Under the pieces are notes generated by a model. It was not told where the DNA came from. It saw only the letters and a program-made list of their open reading frames with translations, and ran no database searches. 64,000 bases of DNA from NCBI GenBank assembly GCA_035528035.1, contig DATKZI010000013.1, positions 102,897-166,896 of the forward strand, read 5' to 3'. Source of the stretch: JABLTI01 sp035528035 (GTDB lineage Archaea; Asgardarchaeota; Heimdallarchaeia; JABLTI01). Positions 48,543-58,415 of the stretch are shown here, piece after piece. The position numbers and the translations under genes were made by a program. Each line of letters begins with the position of its first letter. Positions within the stretch are counted from its first letter, which is position 1.

Positions 48543-48826
48543 TTTATCCACCAATTAAAATCTAACAATATTAGGTTTATTCTCATTTATTTACTTTCAT
48601 TTATTATAAATAACTTGAAAGTTTAATAATAATTAATTTTTTTCTATTTATGTTTTAAAACAATTTTGTATTTTCCTTATTTTAAAATGAAAATAATAAT
48701 TGAAATGCCTCTATCAAAGTTTTTTTTAACAAATAAATGATGCAAATAGTAATAGTTAGTTATTAATCACATTCGCATTTTACTAATACTACACACTAAA
48801 GTAAAACTAAGAAAAAGGTTGAACAA

Positions 48827-49861
48827 ATGTCACTTGATATCATAAAAGAACAAAGAATCATTCGTACGTTATTCTTTTCTGTTATACAATCAGCTGAATT
48901 ACTTAAAGATAACAAAGATTTGACATCGAAATTTATTTCAATAATATCAAAATTCATCCGTGAAAGATCTTTAGTAGATGAAGGAATAAGAGACGTTAAA
49001 GAGGTAATTTTAGAATTATTGGAAACACTAGGTTGGAAAAGTGTAAAAATTGATTATAATCTAGAAAAAGGCACAGGAAAAATCTTTCTCGGAAAAAATA
49101 GATATATTGCAAAAGAAATTGCTGATTCTGAAGGCACACTCATAGTACTACAAGCATATCTTGAAGGTATCTGTTATAATATTTTTAACGCTCCTGTACA
49201 AGCAAACGTAACCTTATCGTTATCATCTGAGAGCCAATATGATGTTGTGTTCAAAAAAATCATAATTAAAGAATCAGAAATTAAAGAAGTTGTAAGTGCT
49301 GTACCTAGAGAGTTATCAGATAGATCTATTCATGAATCATTTACAATTGATTCTATCTTTAATCCTTTATTTACACGTGAGCTACCTAGCTTTATCCTCT
49401 TTGAAGCAATTTGGAAAGTAATAACTGAATCATATATTGCTAATTATACAGCTGAAGAAGAGGAAACTAAAACAGCTTTAAAAAATCCCTCTATGGAAAA
49501 TCTTTCATTTATTATTATGAAATTAACCGAGACTGAATCTGAAGCTGATATTCAAAATACAGCTGAAATTGTTGGCGAGTTTTTTGTTAAATTATTGAAA
49601 ACAAAAACCACTGGTCAATTATTCGATTATCTTCAAACTACCTTAAGAGATAAACATGCAAATAGCTATTTGTTATATTATGAGTGTCGACTATTCTGTG
49701 CAGATAAGAAATTTGTTAACAGATGTACGTTTATACGTGGCTTGTGGGTAGGCATTTTAAGTGAAATCTTTGGAATACAGCTAAAAACAAAAGAACTTCT
49801 TCATGCAGGTAAAAGAGATAGTTATTGTATGTTAGAGCTTGCTCCCAAGAAAGATGATTAG
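48827..49861 (+). CDS. Tandem V4R-domain protein (TRAPP/Bet3-like fold candidate)
   Basis: The 344-aa protein ends in a convincing V4R domain: the CTFIRGLWVGILSEIFG helix, the conserved Glu in TKELLHAGKRDSYCML and a final Cys strand (about residues 275-340). The first half (about 55-155) shows the same spacing, with LEGICYNIFNAPVQANV, and is probably a degenerate second copy. V4R domains bind small ligands and share their fold with Bet3-type TRAPP subunits of eukaryotes. The gene lies between the two giant paralogues and is divergent from one of them. The ATG follows AAGGTTGA and the gene ends with TAG. The function is unknown. Confidence 0.7.
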   Translation: MSLDIIKEQRIIRTLFFSVIQSAELLKDNKDLTSKFISIISKFIRERSLVDEGIRDVKEVILELLETLGWKSVKIDYNLEKGTGKIFLGKNRYIAKEIADSEGTLIVLQAYLEGICYNIFNAPVQANVTLSLSSESQYDVVFKKIIIKESEIKEVVSAVPRELSDRSIHESFTIDSIFNPLFTRELPSFILFEAIWKVITESYIANYTAEEEETKTALKNPSMENLSFIIMKLTETESEADIQNTAEIVGEFFVKLLKTKTTGQLFDYLQTTLRDKHANSYLLYYECRLFCADKKFVNRCTFIRGLWVGILSEIFGIQLKTKELLHAGKRDSYCMLELAPKKDD

Positions 49862-49882
49862 AAAATTGATAACTTAGATTAG

Positions 49883-51181
49883 CTATTTTCTCTTTTTTAA
49901 TTCAGCAGCTATCAAAGCTCGAACAGTTGATACTACTTCATTCATTGTTAATTTTGTTTGTTCAGTAATTAATTTAAGATCATCAAATTCTGGTTTAAAA
50001 TGAGCTATTTCACCAAGTTTATTATAGGCTATTTTACCTCTGACTGTAAATTCTTTGTCAGATATTTTAATTTTAAATTCCTCTATCTTTCTACTAAGCA
50101 TAATTTTTGAGCTATAAGAAATCCTTACACCAATAGTACTAGTTTGATTCATAATTTCTGATGCATAAAGATTAACTTCTTCCGGTAAACAAAGAACTGA
50201 AATCATCGTACCAGGTCTTCCCTTTTTCATATAGATTGGTGTAAGATAAACATCTTTAGCGCCTATCTCGAGTAATCTTTGACTAAGGAAACCTATTGTT
50301 TCACCAGAACAATCATCAACATTTGTTTCAATAATAGCAATTTCTTCTTTGGGATATTCATCCTCTAGTATATTTCCTACCAATAATCTTAAACCATTAG
50401 GGATTTTTTCAAATTCTTTTGTTCCAAATCCAATACCTATTTCTTTAATAGTCATAAAAGGACATCTTGGAACAAATCTGCTCTCAAATAGTTTAGCTAA
50501 TGCAGCAATAATTATTGCTCCAGTTGGAGTTAATAATTCTCCTTTTAAAGTACCCACATGAACAGGTAACTGATATTTTTTAACAATTTCAGCAACAGCT
50601 GGTGCTGGTACTGGTAATGTTCCATGTGAAAAAGTAACTGATCCTGAACCTAAAGCAATTGGTAGAACATAAATAATTGCATTATATAGCTCAATTTTAT
50701 CCATAAGATAAGCAGATCCAAGGATATCCACGAAAGTGTCAAGTGAACCAGCTTCATGTAAGTGAACATTCTCAAGAGGCTCACCATGAGCAGCAGCTTC
50801 AGCTTCGAATAAAATCTGAAAAGCTGTTATACAGAAATTTTTTGCTTTTTCTGAGAGATTTAACACTTTAAAGCAGTTATCAAGCAATTCATTTGCTTGC
50901 GGAATTTTTAGATGTCGATGAGGTTCTTTAATTGATATTTTTAATTGAACTCCTTGAAGAGCGAATTGATTTTTACGTATTACATCAATCTCAATTTCTA
51001 CTTCTTTAGATAAATCAGTGGCTTTGATGATTTTTGTTGCCAATTCCTGCAAAAGAGCTAATCTTTTTTTATCAGCAATTTGCATATCTTTCTCATCAAT
51101 ATATACTAAATCAACTAACGCTCCGAGAAACATATCCCCTGAAGCACCAGCATTTTGACCATCAATGATTAATCCTTTCAT
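49883..51181 (-). CDS. larC: LarC-type nickel insertion protein (pyridinium-3,5-bisthiocarboxylate mononucleotide nickel chelatase)
   Basis: The 432-aa protein matches LarC/DUF111. The start DGQNAGASGDMFLGALVDL, the HLHEAGSLDTFVDILGSA motif near residue 140 and the C-terminal IETNVDDCSGETIGFL with YMKKGRPG near 275-310 are all present. LarC inserts Ni into the nickel-pincer cofactor used by lactate racemase and related enzymes. It is a single intact frame, unlike species that need a frameshift. LarA, LarB and LarE are not nearby. It lies 90 bases after giant protein B on the same strand and ends with TAG. Confidence 0.93.
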   Translation of the reverse strand: MKGLIIDGQNAGASGDMFLGALVDLVYIDEKDMQIADKKRLALLQELATKIIKATDLSKEVEIEIDVIRKNQFALQGVQLKISIKEPHRHLKIPQANELLDNCFKVLNLSEKAKNFCITAFQILFEAEAAAHGEPLENVHLHEAGSLDTFVDILGSAYLMDKIELYNAIIYVLPIALGSGSVTFSHGTLPVPAPAVAEIVKKYQLPVHVGTLKGELLTPTGAIIIAALAKLFESRFVPRCPFMTIKEIGIGFGTKEFEKIPNGLRLLVGNILEDEYPKEEIAIIETNVDDCSGETIGFLSQRLLEIGAKDVYLTPIYMKKGRPGTMISVLCLPEEVNLYASEIMNQTSTIGVRISYSSKIMLSRKIEEFKIKISDKEFTVRGKIAYNKLGEIAHFKPEFDDLKLITEQTKLTMNEVVSTVRALIAAELKKRK

Positions 51182-51270
51182 AGTAATCCCTCAGAGTCTT
51201 GACTTCACTAATTCTTCTACAAATCATACTTTAATAAGAGTATTTCCAATAATTGTTATAATTTCTGCTT

Positions 51271-54200
51271 TTAGCTTTGATCTATTGATTCTAAAATTAA
51301 TTGTTCAAGGATTCGGCTTTTTGTATAGAATAAATCTGTTGCTTGTTCCCCAATATATAAATCAATTAAGTCTCCTAAGGAGTTCAATGTTTTCAAATGA
51401 TATAAACGAAGATTTTCTTTTAAGCCATCTCTAAGGTAGCCACGAATTGATTGAGCTTTCTTCTTTCGTGAAATGATTGTTGGTAATAGCTCGCTGATAC
51501 ATAACCAAACCTCTGTTTTATCATCTGTCTTATGGATACTTTTTGCAAAACTCATTTTATCAAATATTGGTTGGAGGTATTTTTTATCTACATCAATTGT
51601 ATCGATAACGATGTAACTATCTTTAGAATTTGAGTCCACTCGAACAACCAAATCATCTTTAATAGAATCAAATGCAGTAGCTATTGAATTTCTTACTGCT
51701 TTATTAAATAACAATGAGACTTCTTGCTCTATACTATTTCTTACAATTGTTCCTTGGTCCTGCTTTTTACCTTTAATTGCTGCTTGTTGTAAATCTTTTA
51801 TTACACGCTTTTCTAAAGGAATGTTCTTTGTATCGTTTTCAATGATTCTCCAAAGAATATCTTCTTTTAATTTACCAACGTATTCAGAATCTCTTACCCA
51901 AGTAGAAGCGAAGACTTCAATTATTTGCTCATAATCACCGAACATAGGATCTATTTTTACAGAGACATCTTCGTCGTTTACTTTTAAATTTTTGGAGTAA
52001 TAATTAAGTTCTGGATATTTTTCTTTAGCGGCTAACTGGGTTAATTTCTTCAAGTCCTTTTTACCGGTAAATACTTTATGGATAGCACTTCCGCCGGAGA
52101 TCAATTGTTCTAGATTTTTTGTAATAGCTTTCATTAATCTAATATTATTAGCTAATTTCTTTTTACCAGAAGTATTTCCAGCACTGGTTTTAGCTTTTTT
52201 CTCAAGACTTTTTAGTTCTTGAGATGCTTGTTCAAGTCTGTTTGTTAAAGCTGTTTCTAAGAACATTTCAAGCAATTTTGCTATAATAACAGGATCTGTA
52301 ATTAAGCTTGATAGCCTACCTGTTTGTTCAATAATAGGAATTTCAATATTTTTGATCAATAATTGGTTATCAGTAACCTTCTCTAACTCCTTTTTAAAGG
52401 CAAGAAGATTTTGTGCTTTAGGACCTGATTTACTTGGTAGCACAACACCCTTTTTTATTTCTATCATCCACCCTTTCTCTAAAGCTAAACGAGAAAGTTC
52501 AACAGGTGATGGTAATAATGTAGCAAATTTTAGTGTATTAACAAAAACTGTTTCTACGTCTTTTTTAAACAAATCTTTAGCAGCAGGTTGTTTAAGTAAT
52601 GAATTAATTATTCGGCAAATTGAATAAATACTCTGAGAAGTAATGATTATTTTTTCAATCGCTTCACTCAATAATTTTGGTGGTTGAGGATATTTTTTAG
52701 TTCCAAAGAAAATTTCAAGTATTTTTACAATAGTTGATTCTAATGCAGAGGAAAAGGCTTGTGAGAAGTAAGATAAAGCTTCAATTTTCTCAAAACTTTG
52801 TGCAGCTTTTATGATCTTAATTCTTTTAAAAATAACACTAGTGATTTCTCCGGGAATCATTATTCCAGATTCATTTTCAAATGCTTTCTGATTTCTTTGT
52901 AATAAAGTAATAAGTGGGTCAATTGAAGAGGATGAACCAACAATATCAGAAAGAATTCCTTTTGTTAAATCATAGATGATCAATGGAACACTTCTAAATT
53001 GATATTTTCTAATTAGATTTTGTAGTAAGTGAATCCTCATCTGGGTTGTTAGTGTGGTAGTTTTTAGTTTAGCAAGGGATTGATTGATCTGCCGAATTAT
53101 ATACCACAAAGCCATTGCTTCATCATGTGCTGTACGATAGTGTTTGAATGAATCCTTAGCAAGTTGAGAAGCTATTTTTCTTAATGATTTTAACTCTATA
53201 TCAGCCACTATAATAAAAGGATCATCTTTGATAATTCGCTCAATGAATTTCGTTTCAACTTGGGAGATGATTTCTGCACTTCTCTTTATTGCTTCATCTG
53301 GTGTGAATTCATTTGCTATATCTCGCAAAATTTCTGCAATTTGTTTACTATAATGAGGTGATTCCTTCAATGATTTCTCTAATAATGTTTGAACTGTTTT
53401 CTCGAAATTTTTACTGATAAATGGAATATCAATAGGATTTGTTGAAGCAGCTGAAATGTATTTCAAAGGATATTTCTGATAGAGTTTTTGAAGTAAAATA
53501 GTGAAAACATTGTCTAGAATTTTCACTCGAGTTTTTTCCAAGTCAGGTAACTTAGCTACTGAAATCTGCTCAAAAATCATATTAGCGTTTATTAAATCCA
53601 CGCTCTCTACTGCTTGCTTTCCCCGTTTTGAACGCGAGCTCGACATATTATACAATTGTGTTGCTATTTTTACAACTTCCTCAGCTATTTCATTTCGTGA
53701 ATCATAAGATTTTTTCTTCAAATAATCTGAAAGATATTTTCTTACAAAAGTTAAATCAGCAGTTGAAGCAAATTTTAGAGGAAATAAAGCATCAAAAGCT
53801 ACCCCTTCTTTATAGAAATAATTTACAAAACCTTCATTTATTTCAGCTGTTTTTGATGGCTGATATTGGATAGTTCTAAAATTAAAATGTTGTAAGCTTT
53901 TATCACTTTGGTTTTCCCAAATTTCACCAAGTAAATTGAGACAACTATTATCTACTTGTTGAGTAAATTCCTTCAAAGTGTTTGGTGAATCTTTGTATAG
54001 TAAATTCACAATTTCAGGTAGTAATTTAACAGCTTCAGTAAAATTTGGTATAGGACCATTACTAGCGTATAGTTTTTCATAGACTGAAAGAATCTTCTGG
54101 GTTAATAAGGTACCATAATCTATCAAGAAAACTTGCTGATATGGTTGTAAATTATCATATCCTCTAACAGCAATCATTATTGAAGGTCTATAATTGCCTA

Positions 54201-54405
54201 TTTCCAACCACTTTGAAATCAATATACCATTTTGAAATTTCGAATAATTAGCTTGAGTTGTTCCTGTATCGGATAACCCCATTTCGATTGCAAAACTTGC
54301 TAAAGCACCACCTAAAGCGGAAACTAACGTTGCATCATCTTGAACAGAACCTATAGAAAAGAAACTTGTGCTATTTTCATTTGAGATTATAATCTGAGAA
54401 ACCAT
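51271..54405 (-). CDS. Giant hypothetical protein B with longin-like N-terminal domain (paralogue of 45438-48542)
   Basis: The 1,044-aa soluble protein aligns end to end with protein A. The shared N-terminal elements are SQIIIS, LVSALGGALASFAIEMG and FQNGILISK. Shared middle segments include FRSVPLIIY, and the shared central block is SAGNTSGKKKL with SGGSAIHKVFTGKK. The first ~120 residues look longin-like; the remaining ~900 are mostly helical with no motif I recognise. ATG at 54405 is preceded by AGGAAG. It is divergent from the HerA-type ATPase gene across 273 bases. Duplication with retention suggests two non-redundant roles, perhaps as a heterodimer (inference). Confidence 0.72.
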   Translation of the reverse strand: MVSQIIISNENSTSFFSIGSVQDDATLVSALGGALASFAIEMGLSDTGTTQANYSKFQNGILISKWLEIGNYRPSIMIAVRGYDNLQPYQQVFLIDYGTLLTQKILSVYEKLYASNGPIPNFTEAVKLLPEIVNLLYKDSPNTLKEFTQQVDNSCLNLLGEIWENQSDKSLQHFNFRTIQYQPSKTAEINEGFVNYFYKEGVAFDALFPLKFASTADLTFVRKYLSDYLKKKSYDSRNEIAEEVVKIATQLYNMSSSRSKRGKQAVESVDLINANMIFEQISVAKLPDLEKTRVKILDNVFTILLQKLYQKYPLKYISAASTNPIDIPFISKNFEKTVQTLLEKSLKESPHYSKQIAEILRDIANEFTPDEAIKRSAEIISQVETKFIERIIKDDPFIIVADIELKSLRKIASQLAKDSFKHYRTAHDEAMALWYIIRQINQSLAKLKTTTLTTQMRIHLLQNLIRKYQFRSVPLIIYDLTKGILSDIVGSSSSIDPLITLLQRNQKAFENESGIMIPGEITSVIFKRIKIIKAAQSFEKIEALSYFSQAFSSALESTIVKILEIFFGTKKYPQPPKLLSEAIEKIIITSQSIYSICRIINSLLKQPAAKDLFKKDVETVFVNTLKFATLLPSPVELSRLALEKGWMIEIKKGVVLPSKSGPKAQNLLAFKKELEKVTDNQLLIKNIEIPIIEQTGRLSSLITDPVIIAKLLEMFLETALTNRLEQASQELKSLEKKAKTSAGNTSGKKKLANNIRLMKAITKNLEQLISGGSAIHKVFTGKKDLKKLTQLAAKEKYPELNYYSKNLKVNDEDVSVKIDPMFGDYEQIIEVFASTWVRDSEYVGKLKEDILWRIIENDTKNIPLEKRVIKDLQQAAIKGKKQDQGTIVRNSIEQEVSLLFNKAVRNSIATAFDSIKDDLVVRVDSNSKDSYIVIDTIDVDKKYLQPIFDKMSFAKSIHKTDDKTEVWLCISELLPTIISRKKKAQSIRGYLRDGLKENLRLYHLKTLNSLGDLIDLYIGEQATDLFYTKSRILEQLILESIDQS

Positions 54406-54678
54406 TAAATCATCTTCCTATTTCGTACGCCCTTTAGACATGTGCTAATCATATGTTATCAATTCTTGAAATTAAGTGTATAAATCTACTTAGGTTATTG
54501 TTTTAATATTTACTATATTGGCAGAAATTGACAAAAAAAAATTTGATAATGTTAATTTAATTTTCAACATTTATTAAGAAGAAGAAACAAAGGAAAAAAG
54601 TATTTCCAAATCTTATTATTCTTGATTGACTAGGAAAATATTGTAGATTATTTACTAGTATTTATTGGTGAAAAAAAA

Positions 54679-57309
54679 ATGAAGTATGAATTTGGTAGAT
54701 CTCCATGTCATTATTTGCAGACAGTTTTAGATCGTTTAGCAGATTTGAATGGTTCAATAGTTGATGATCATGAACGAGCATTATTAGCTCGAGCTAATAT
54801 GCTTGCATATGAATTAACTGATCATAAACAATATATATCAAATGCTAGAAGATTGGGCAAGGAGATCCTTAGGGATATTTTAACGAAAGAAAGCTATATT
54901 CCGGATGAAAATGAGATAAAGTTGCTTTATTATTTACATAGAGATGAAACTTTACTTATTGAAGAACCTCAAATTGAAAGAATTCTAGAATTACAAGCAG
55001 CTTGGCCTGATCCAGATGATAGAATTTGTGCATTATTGCTAGCTTATAATTTGACTCTTGAAAAGAGTGAATTGAAAGATAAAATCTATGAGCTATTGGA
55101 ATCATTGCCCTTGGAAGAGCGATTATGGCCTTATGCTACAGCTTATATTATGACTAATCGAGAAATTGAATTACCCACTAATATTATTGATTTAGCAAAA
55201 GAAATGTCAGGGGAAAATAATCCTGCAGCATATCTCGATAAAGTTATTTGGATAAAATCATTATATGATCCAGATTTTGGTCCAAGAGGATTTGATGCCA
55301 GAAAAGTTTTATCAGATGAAATAAATCAGTGTGATCAACCTCGAGATTTGCTTTTTGTTTTGGGGTACATTCGTAACGAAAATGTTCTGGAAAATATTCA
55401 GAGAAATATTGATGAAGTTACTGATTCTTTCAAAGATTTCACTCCAGAAGTTGAATTGCCTATTGAAGCTAGAGACGCTCCTACAAAAGATGCTATTATT
55501 CTAGGTAGGTCAGGATCTGATATTAGAAAATATGGTTGTCAAGGTACACTCTACCTTGGAAGGGTCTCAGAAAAAGGTTCACATGGACAATATGGTAAAA
55601 AGGTCCTCATTGACGCAGGCTTTCCACACATTATCTTTATTTCTGGACATCGTGGTTCCGGTAAAAGCTATACTTTAGGTGTTATTGCCGAAGAACTCTC
55701 AAAAGCAAAACTTGGTGTAGGAATCATTGTAATAGATCCTATAGGTGTTTTTTGGGGTTTAAAGAAAGAGAATACTTCTAAGAATGAGAATCTTTTATTA
55801 GAACGCTGGGGATTAAAACCCAATCAGATCGAGGACATTGAAGTTTTTACTCCTATAGGTATTTATGAAAAATACGGTGATGAAACAGTTGATTCACCAT
55901 TTGCATTGAAACCCTCAGATCTGCATATAGAGGATTGGTGTCGAACATTCGATATTGATCGATATGAAATTAGAGGAACAGTGCTCGAAAAAGCACTTAA
56001 AATTGTCTCTGAAGAGAAACCTAACTTCTCATTGGATGACATAATATCAGCATTAGATGATCCAGCAATTGTAAATACCTATCGTAATGATTCTATCCAA
56101 GCTATTCGCTCAAGGATGGAAGCAGCTAAAGAATGGGGTATCTTTGCTGGTGTGGGCACGCCTCTCTCGAAATTAAGCTCACCTAATAAAATAGCTGTTC
56201 TTGATATCAGTAATCCTCGTATAGGTGATAGTTTGCGTGCTCTGCTAGTAGGGATCATTGCACGAAAAATTCTTGAGGCTAGAATTGGAAGTTCAAAAAC
56301 TGAACATTTTGAGGATTCAGGTGAAGAAGATGGTGCTATACCCATAACTTGGTTATTAATTGATGAAGCACATGTACTTGTTCCCGCTAATAGGAAAACT
56401 GCTGCATCTGACCCACTTATTGAATATGCTAAACAAGGTAGAAAACCAGGATGCGCTTTAGTGCTAGTTACCCAGCAACCATCAGCTATGCACAAAGATA
56501 TTATGAGTCAAATAGATGTAATGATCACTCATCTACTTACATTTGAGGATGATATTCGAGCATTTCTAAAAAGAGTACCAGCTTCGGTACCCTTGGAATT
56601 TGAGGATTCAGATTTCATTAGAAGTATGCCTACCGGTGTAGGATTAATTTCTGACCAAATGACTCAAAACAGAAGCTTTGTGGTAAAAGTGCGCCCACGA
56701 GTATCCTTACATGCTGGGAGAGAAGCTATACCTAAAACACTTCGCGAGAAAGGTCGTTTACACGAACAGGAAAAAGGTCTTTCATATGACAAACGAGATG
56801 TAATAGTGGAAACTGTTGCAAGTGATACCTCTATTATACCTGAACCTATTCCTGAAAAGACTAAACAAGAAATCATCCCTGAACCTGTTAAAGCACCTAA
56901 AGCAAGCAAATCAGCAAAGGCTTCTGACTTTCCAATTCCAGAACCAAATAAGTTCCCAGAAAAAATGGTTCTAAGTATATTAGAACGTAAATTGGAATAC
57001 GGTCATAATTCATTTCTTTTTGATGGATCAAAATCAACGAGATTTGATAAGCATCAAAGATCTGGGTTCAAACAAGGTTCAGTTGAAGAAATTATCCCTG
57101 AAATTGTCAATGAACTCGAGAAAATTGGTTGGGAAATAGATAATGTTATCCCCGAAAAAACGTTCACAGTTATCCTGATGAAACTTGAGAGTGCTACATT
57201 AGGTATAGCTTACACAATCATCGACAATAGAACAGCAATATCATTTCTTGTAGTTGCTAAGGAACGATTCAATAGGAACACATACGATAAAATCTTTAAC
57301 ATTCATTAA
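54679..57309 (+). CDS. HerA/DUF87-family hexameric ATPase with extra N- and C-terminal domains
   Basis: In this 876-aa protein, Walker A GHRGSGKS spans residues 323-330 (Lys329), and Walker B LLIDEAH has Asp562/Glu563. A LVTQQPS sensor motif follows near residue 595. A short HAS-like beta segment (DAIILGRSGSDIR) lies before Walker A. The first ~255 residues form a helical domain not found in standard HerA. After a Pro/Lys-rich linker (about 700-750) there is a C-terminal alpha/beta domain (about 755-876). HerA proteins pump DNA, usually with the NurA nuclease, which is absent here. GGTGA precedes the ATG. It is coupled to the next gene, 5 bases away. Confidence 0.85.
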   Translation: MKYEFGRSPCHYLQTVLDRLADLNGSIVDDHERALLARANMLAYELTDHKQYISNARRLGKEILRDILTKESYIPDENEIKLLYYLHRDETLLIEEPQIERILELQAAWPDPDDRICALLLAYNLTLEKSELKDKIYELLESLPLEERLWPYATAYIMTNREIELPTNIIDLAKEMSGENNPAAYLDKVIWIKSLYDPDFGPRGFDARKVLSDEINQCDQPRDLLFVLGYIRNENVLENIQRNIDEVTDSFKDFTPEVELPIEARDAPTKDAIILGRSGSDIRKYGCQGTLYLGRVSEKGSHGQYGKKVLIDAGFPHIIFISGHRGSGKSYTLGVIAEELSKAKLGVGIIVIDPIGVFWGLKKENTSKNENLLLERWGLKPNQIEDIEVFTPIGIYEKYGDETVDSPFALKPSDLHIEDWCRTFDIDRYEIRGTVLEKALKIVSEEKPNFSLDDIISALDDPAIVNTYRNDSIQAIRSRMEAAKEWGIFAGVGTPLSKLSSPNKIAVLDISNPRIGDSLRALLVGIIARKILEARIGSSKTEHFEDSGEEDGAIPITWLLIDEAHVLVPANRKTAASDPLIEYAKQGRKPGCALVLVTQQPSAMHKDIMSQIDVMITHLLTFEDDIRAFLKRVPASVPLEFEDSDFIRSMPTGVGLISDQMTQNRSFVVKVRPRVSLHAGREAIPKTLREKGRLHEQEKGLSYDKRDVIVETVASDTSIIPEPIPEKTKQEIIPEPVKAPKASKSAKASDFPIPEPNKFPEKMVLSILERKLEYGHNSFLFDGSKSTRFDKHQRSGFKQGSVEEIIPEIVNELEKIGWEIDNVIPEKTFTVILMKLESATLGIAYTIIDNRTAISFLVVAKERFNRNTYDKIFNIH

Positions 57310-57314
57310 AGGGT

Positions 57315-58406
57315 GTGAAAAAAATACCAAAAAGAAAAGGTTTCCAAACTAATAAAGCATTCTTCAAGGACAACGAACAATTGTTCACGAAGGTATTCGA
57401 TTATGTCATATGGTCAATAATTGAACCTTTAATAGAAGATGATGACCAATCGAAATACAAAGAAACTAAAGATCAAATAAGAAACCTTTTCTTTGAAACG
57501 CTTGAAAACGATGGTAAATCAAAGAATAAACTTCCAAGAGATATAATAATTGGCACCGATGCAATGATTGGTGAATTCATCACCCAATTGATCAATGATT
57601 TCTCTACTAGCTTTTATGAAGAACTTTTAGAAAATAAAAAAATTGATGATGTTTTAGATTCATTAAATATTCTCACAAGTCAGCAGATTATTATTTCTTG
57701 GATAGACCAAATTATTGAAAATTCAATTACACCACTATTAATTTTCTCTTTGAAAATACCTCAGAAAATTGATACTATAAAACAAATCATAACACGAGTG
57801 CTAATAGCAGTTGTTCAAGGAGAAATAAAAGCATCAGAAGCCGAAAATAAACTAGTGAATGATCTCTCGAATAACTATGACCTAACAAAGGAACTTGTTC
57901 TTTTTATTAAATCATTGGTGAAGACCTTTGCCCAATTTAATGAAAAATATGGTCTCATAGAACTAGCTAAGATAGGAGAAGAATCAATAAAGAGCTCAGA
58001 CATTCTCCTTAAAAAAACTAGAAGTAATGTTACGAAGTCAATTAAAGAGACTATTTACGATAAAGAGAGAATACTTACTGAATGGGCAAAGAATGTTTTA
58101 TTGCCATCGTGTATCGGACTAAGGATAGCAGATCAAAAGTCATATAATGAGTTCATTGAAATCTCAAAGAAGAATTTTGAATTATTTTTGGACCAAGCAT
58201 TAACAGCAGACGACTTTGAGAAAAGAGTAAATGAAGACCTTAAGAAATTCGGTGGAGATGATGAAGAATTAATCTCACCTATTGTTGAGTCAATAGTTAG
58301 CTCTGTCAGGTTTTTGGAACTAGCAAGAATTGATGACCCGTCATTGAGCTTACTAGTAGCACTTACTGATGAAGAACTAGAAAATGCAAAAAGAGGATTT
58401 ACTTAA
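57315..58406 (+). CDS. Helical hypothetical protein, partner of the HerA-type ATPase
   Basis: The 363-aa product is charged and appears all-helical, with no membrane segment. I do not recognise a family. It starts with GTG only 5 bases after the HerA-type ATPase stop, so the two are almost certainly cotranscribed and may interact. No nuclease motif typical of NurA (N-terminal Asp/Glu active-site strands) is evident. The last ~55 codons are repeated as a decayed copy at 60457-60624, including 74 identical bases. Confidence 0.65.
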   Translation: MKKIPKRKGFQTNKAFFKDNEQLFTKVFDYVIWSIIEPLIEDDDQSKYKETKDQIRNLFFETLENDGKSKNKLPRDIIIGTDAMIGEFITQLINDFSTSFYEELLENKKIDDVLDSLNILTSQQIIISWIDQIIENSITPLLIFSLKIPQKIDTIKQIITRVLIAVVQGEIKASEAENKLVNDLSNNYDLTKELVLFIKSLVKTFAQFNEKYGLIELAKIGEESIKSSDILLKKTRSNVTKSIKETIYDKERILTEWAKNVLLPSCIGLRIADQKSYNEFIEISKKNFELFLDQALTADDFEKRVNEDLKKFGGDDEELISPIVESIVSSVRFLELARIDDPSLSLLVALTDEELENAKRGFT

Positions 58407-58415
58407 AAGATTTTT

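Noticed and set aside
49883..51181. Expected programmed frameshift in larC
   Set aside because: The gene is a single uninterrupted frame covering both LarC halves, so no frameshift is needed here.
57315..58406. The HerA partner as NurA nuclease
   Set aside because: It is purely helical by eye and lacks the acidic beta-strand active-site motifs; position alone is not enough.
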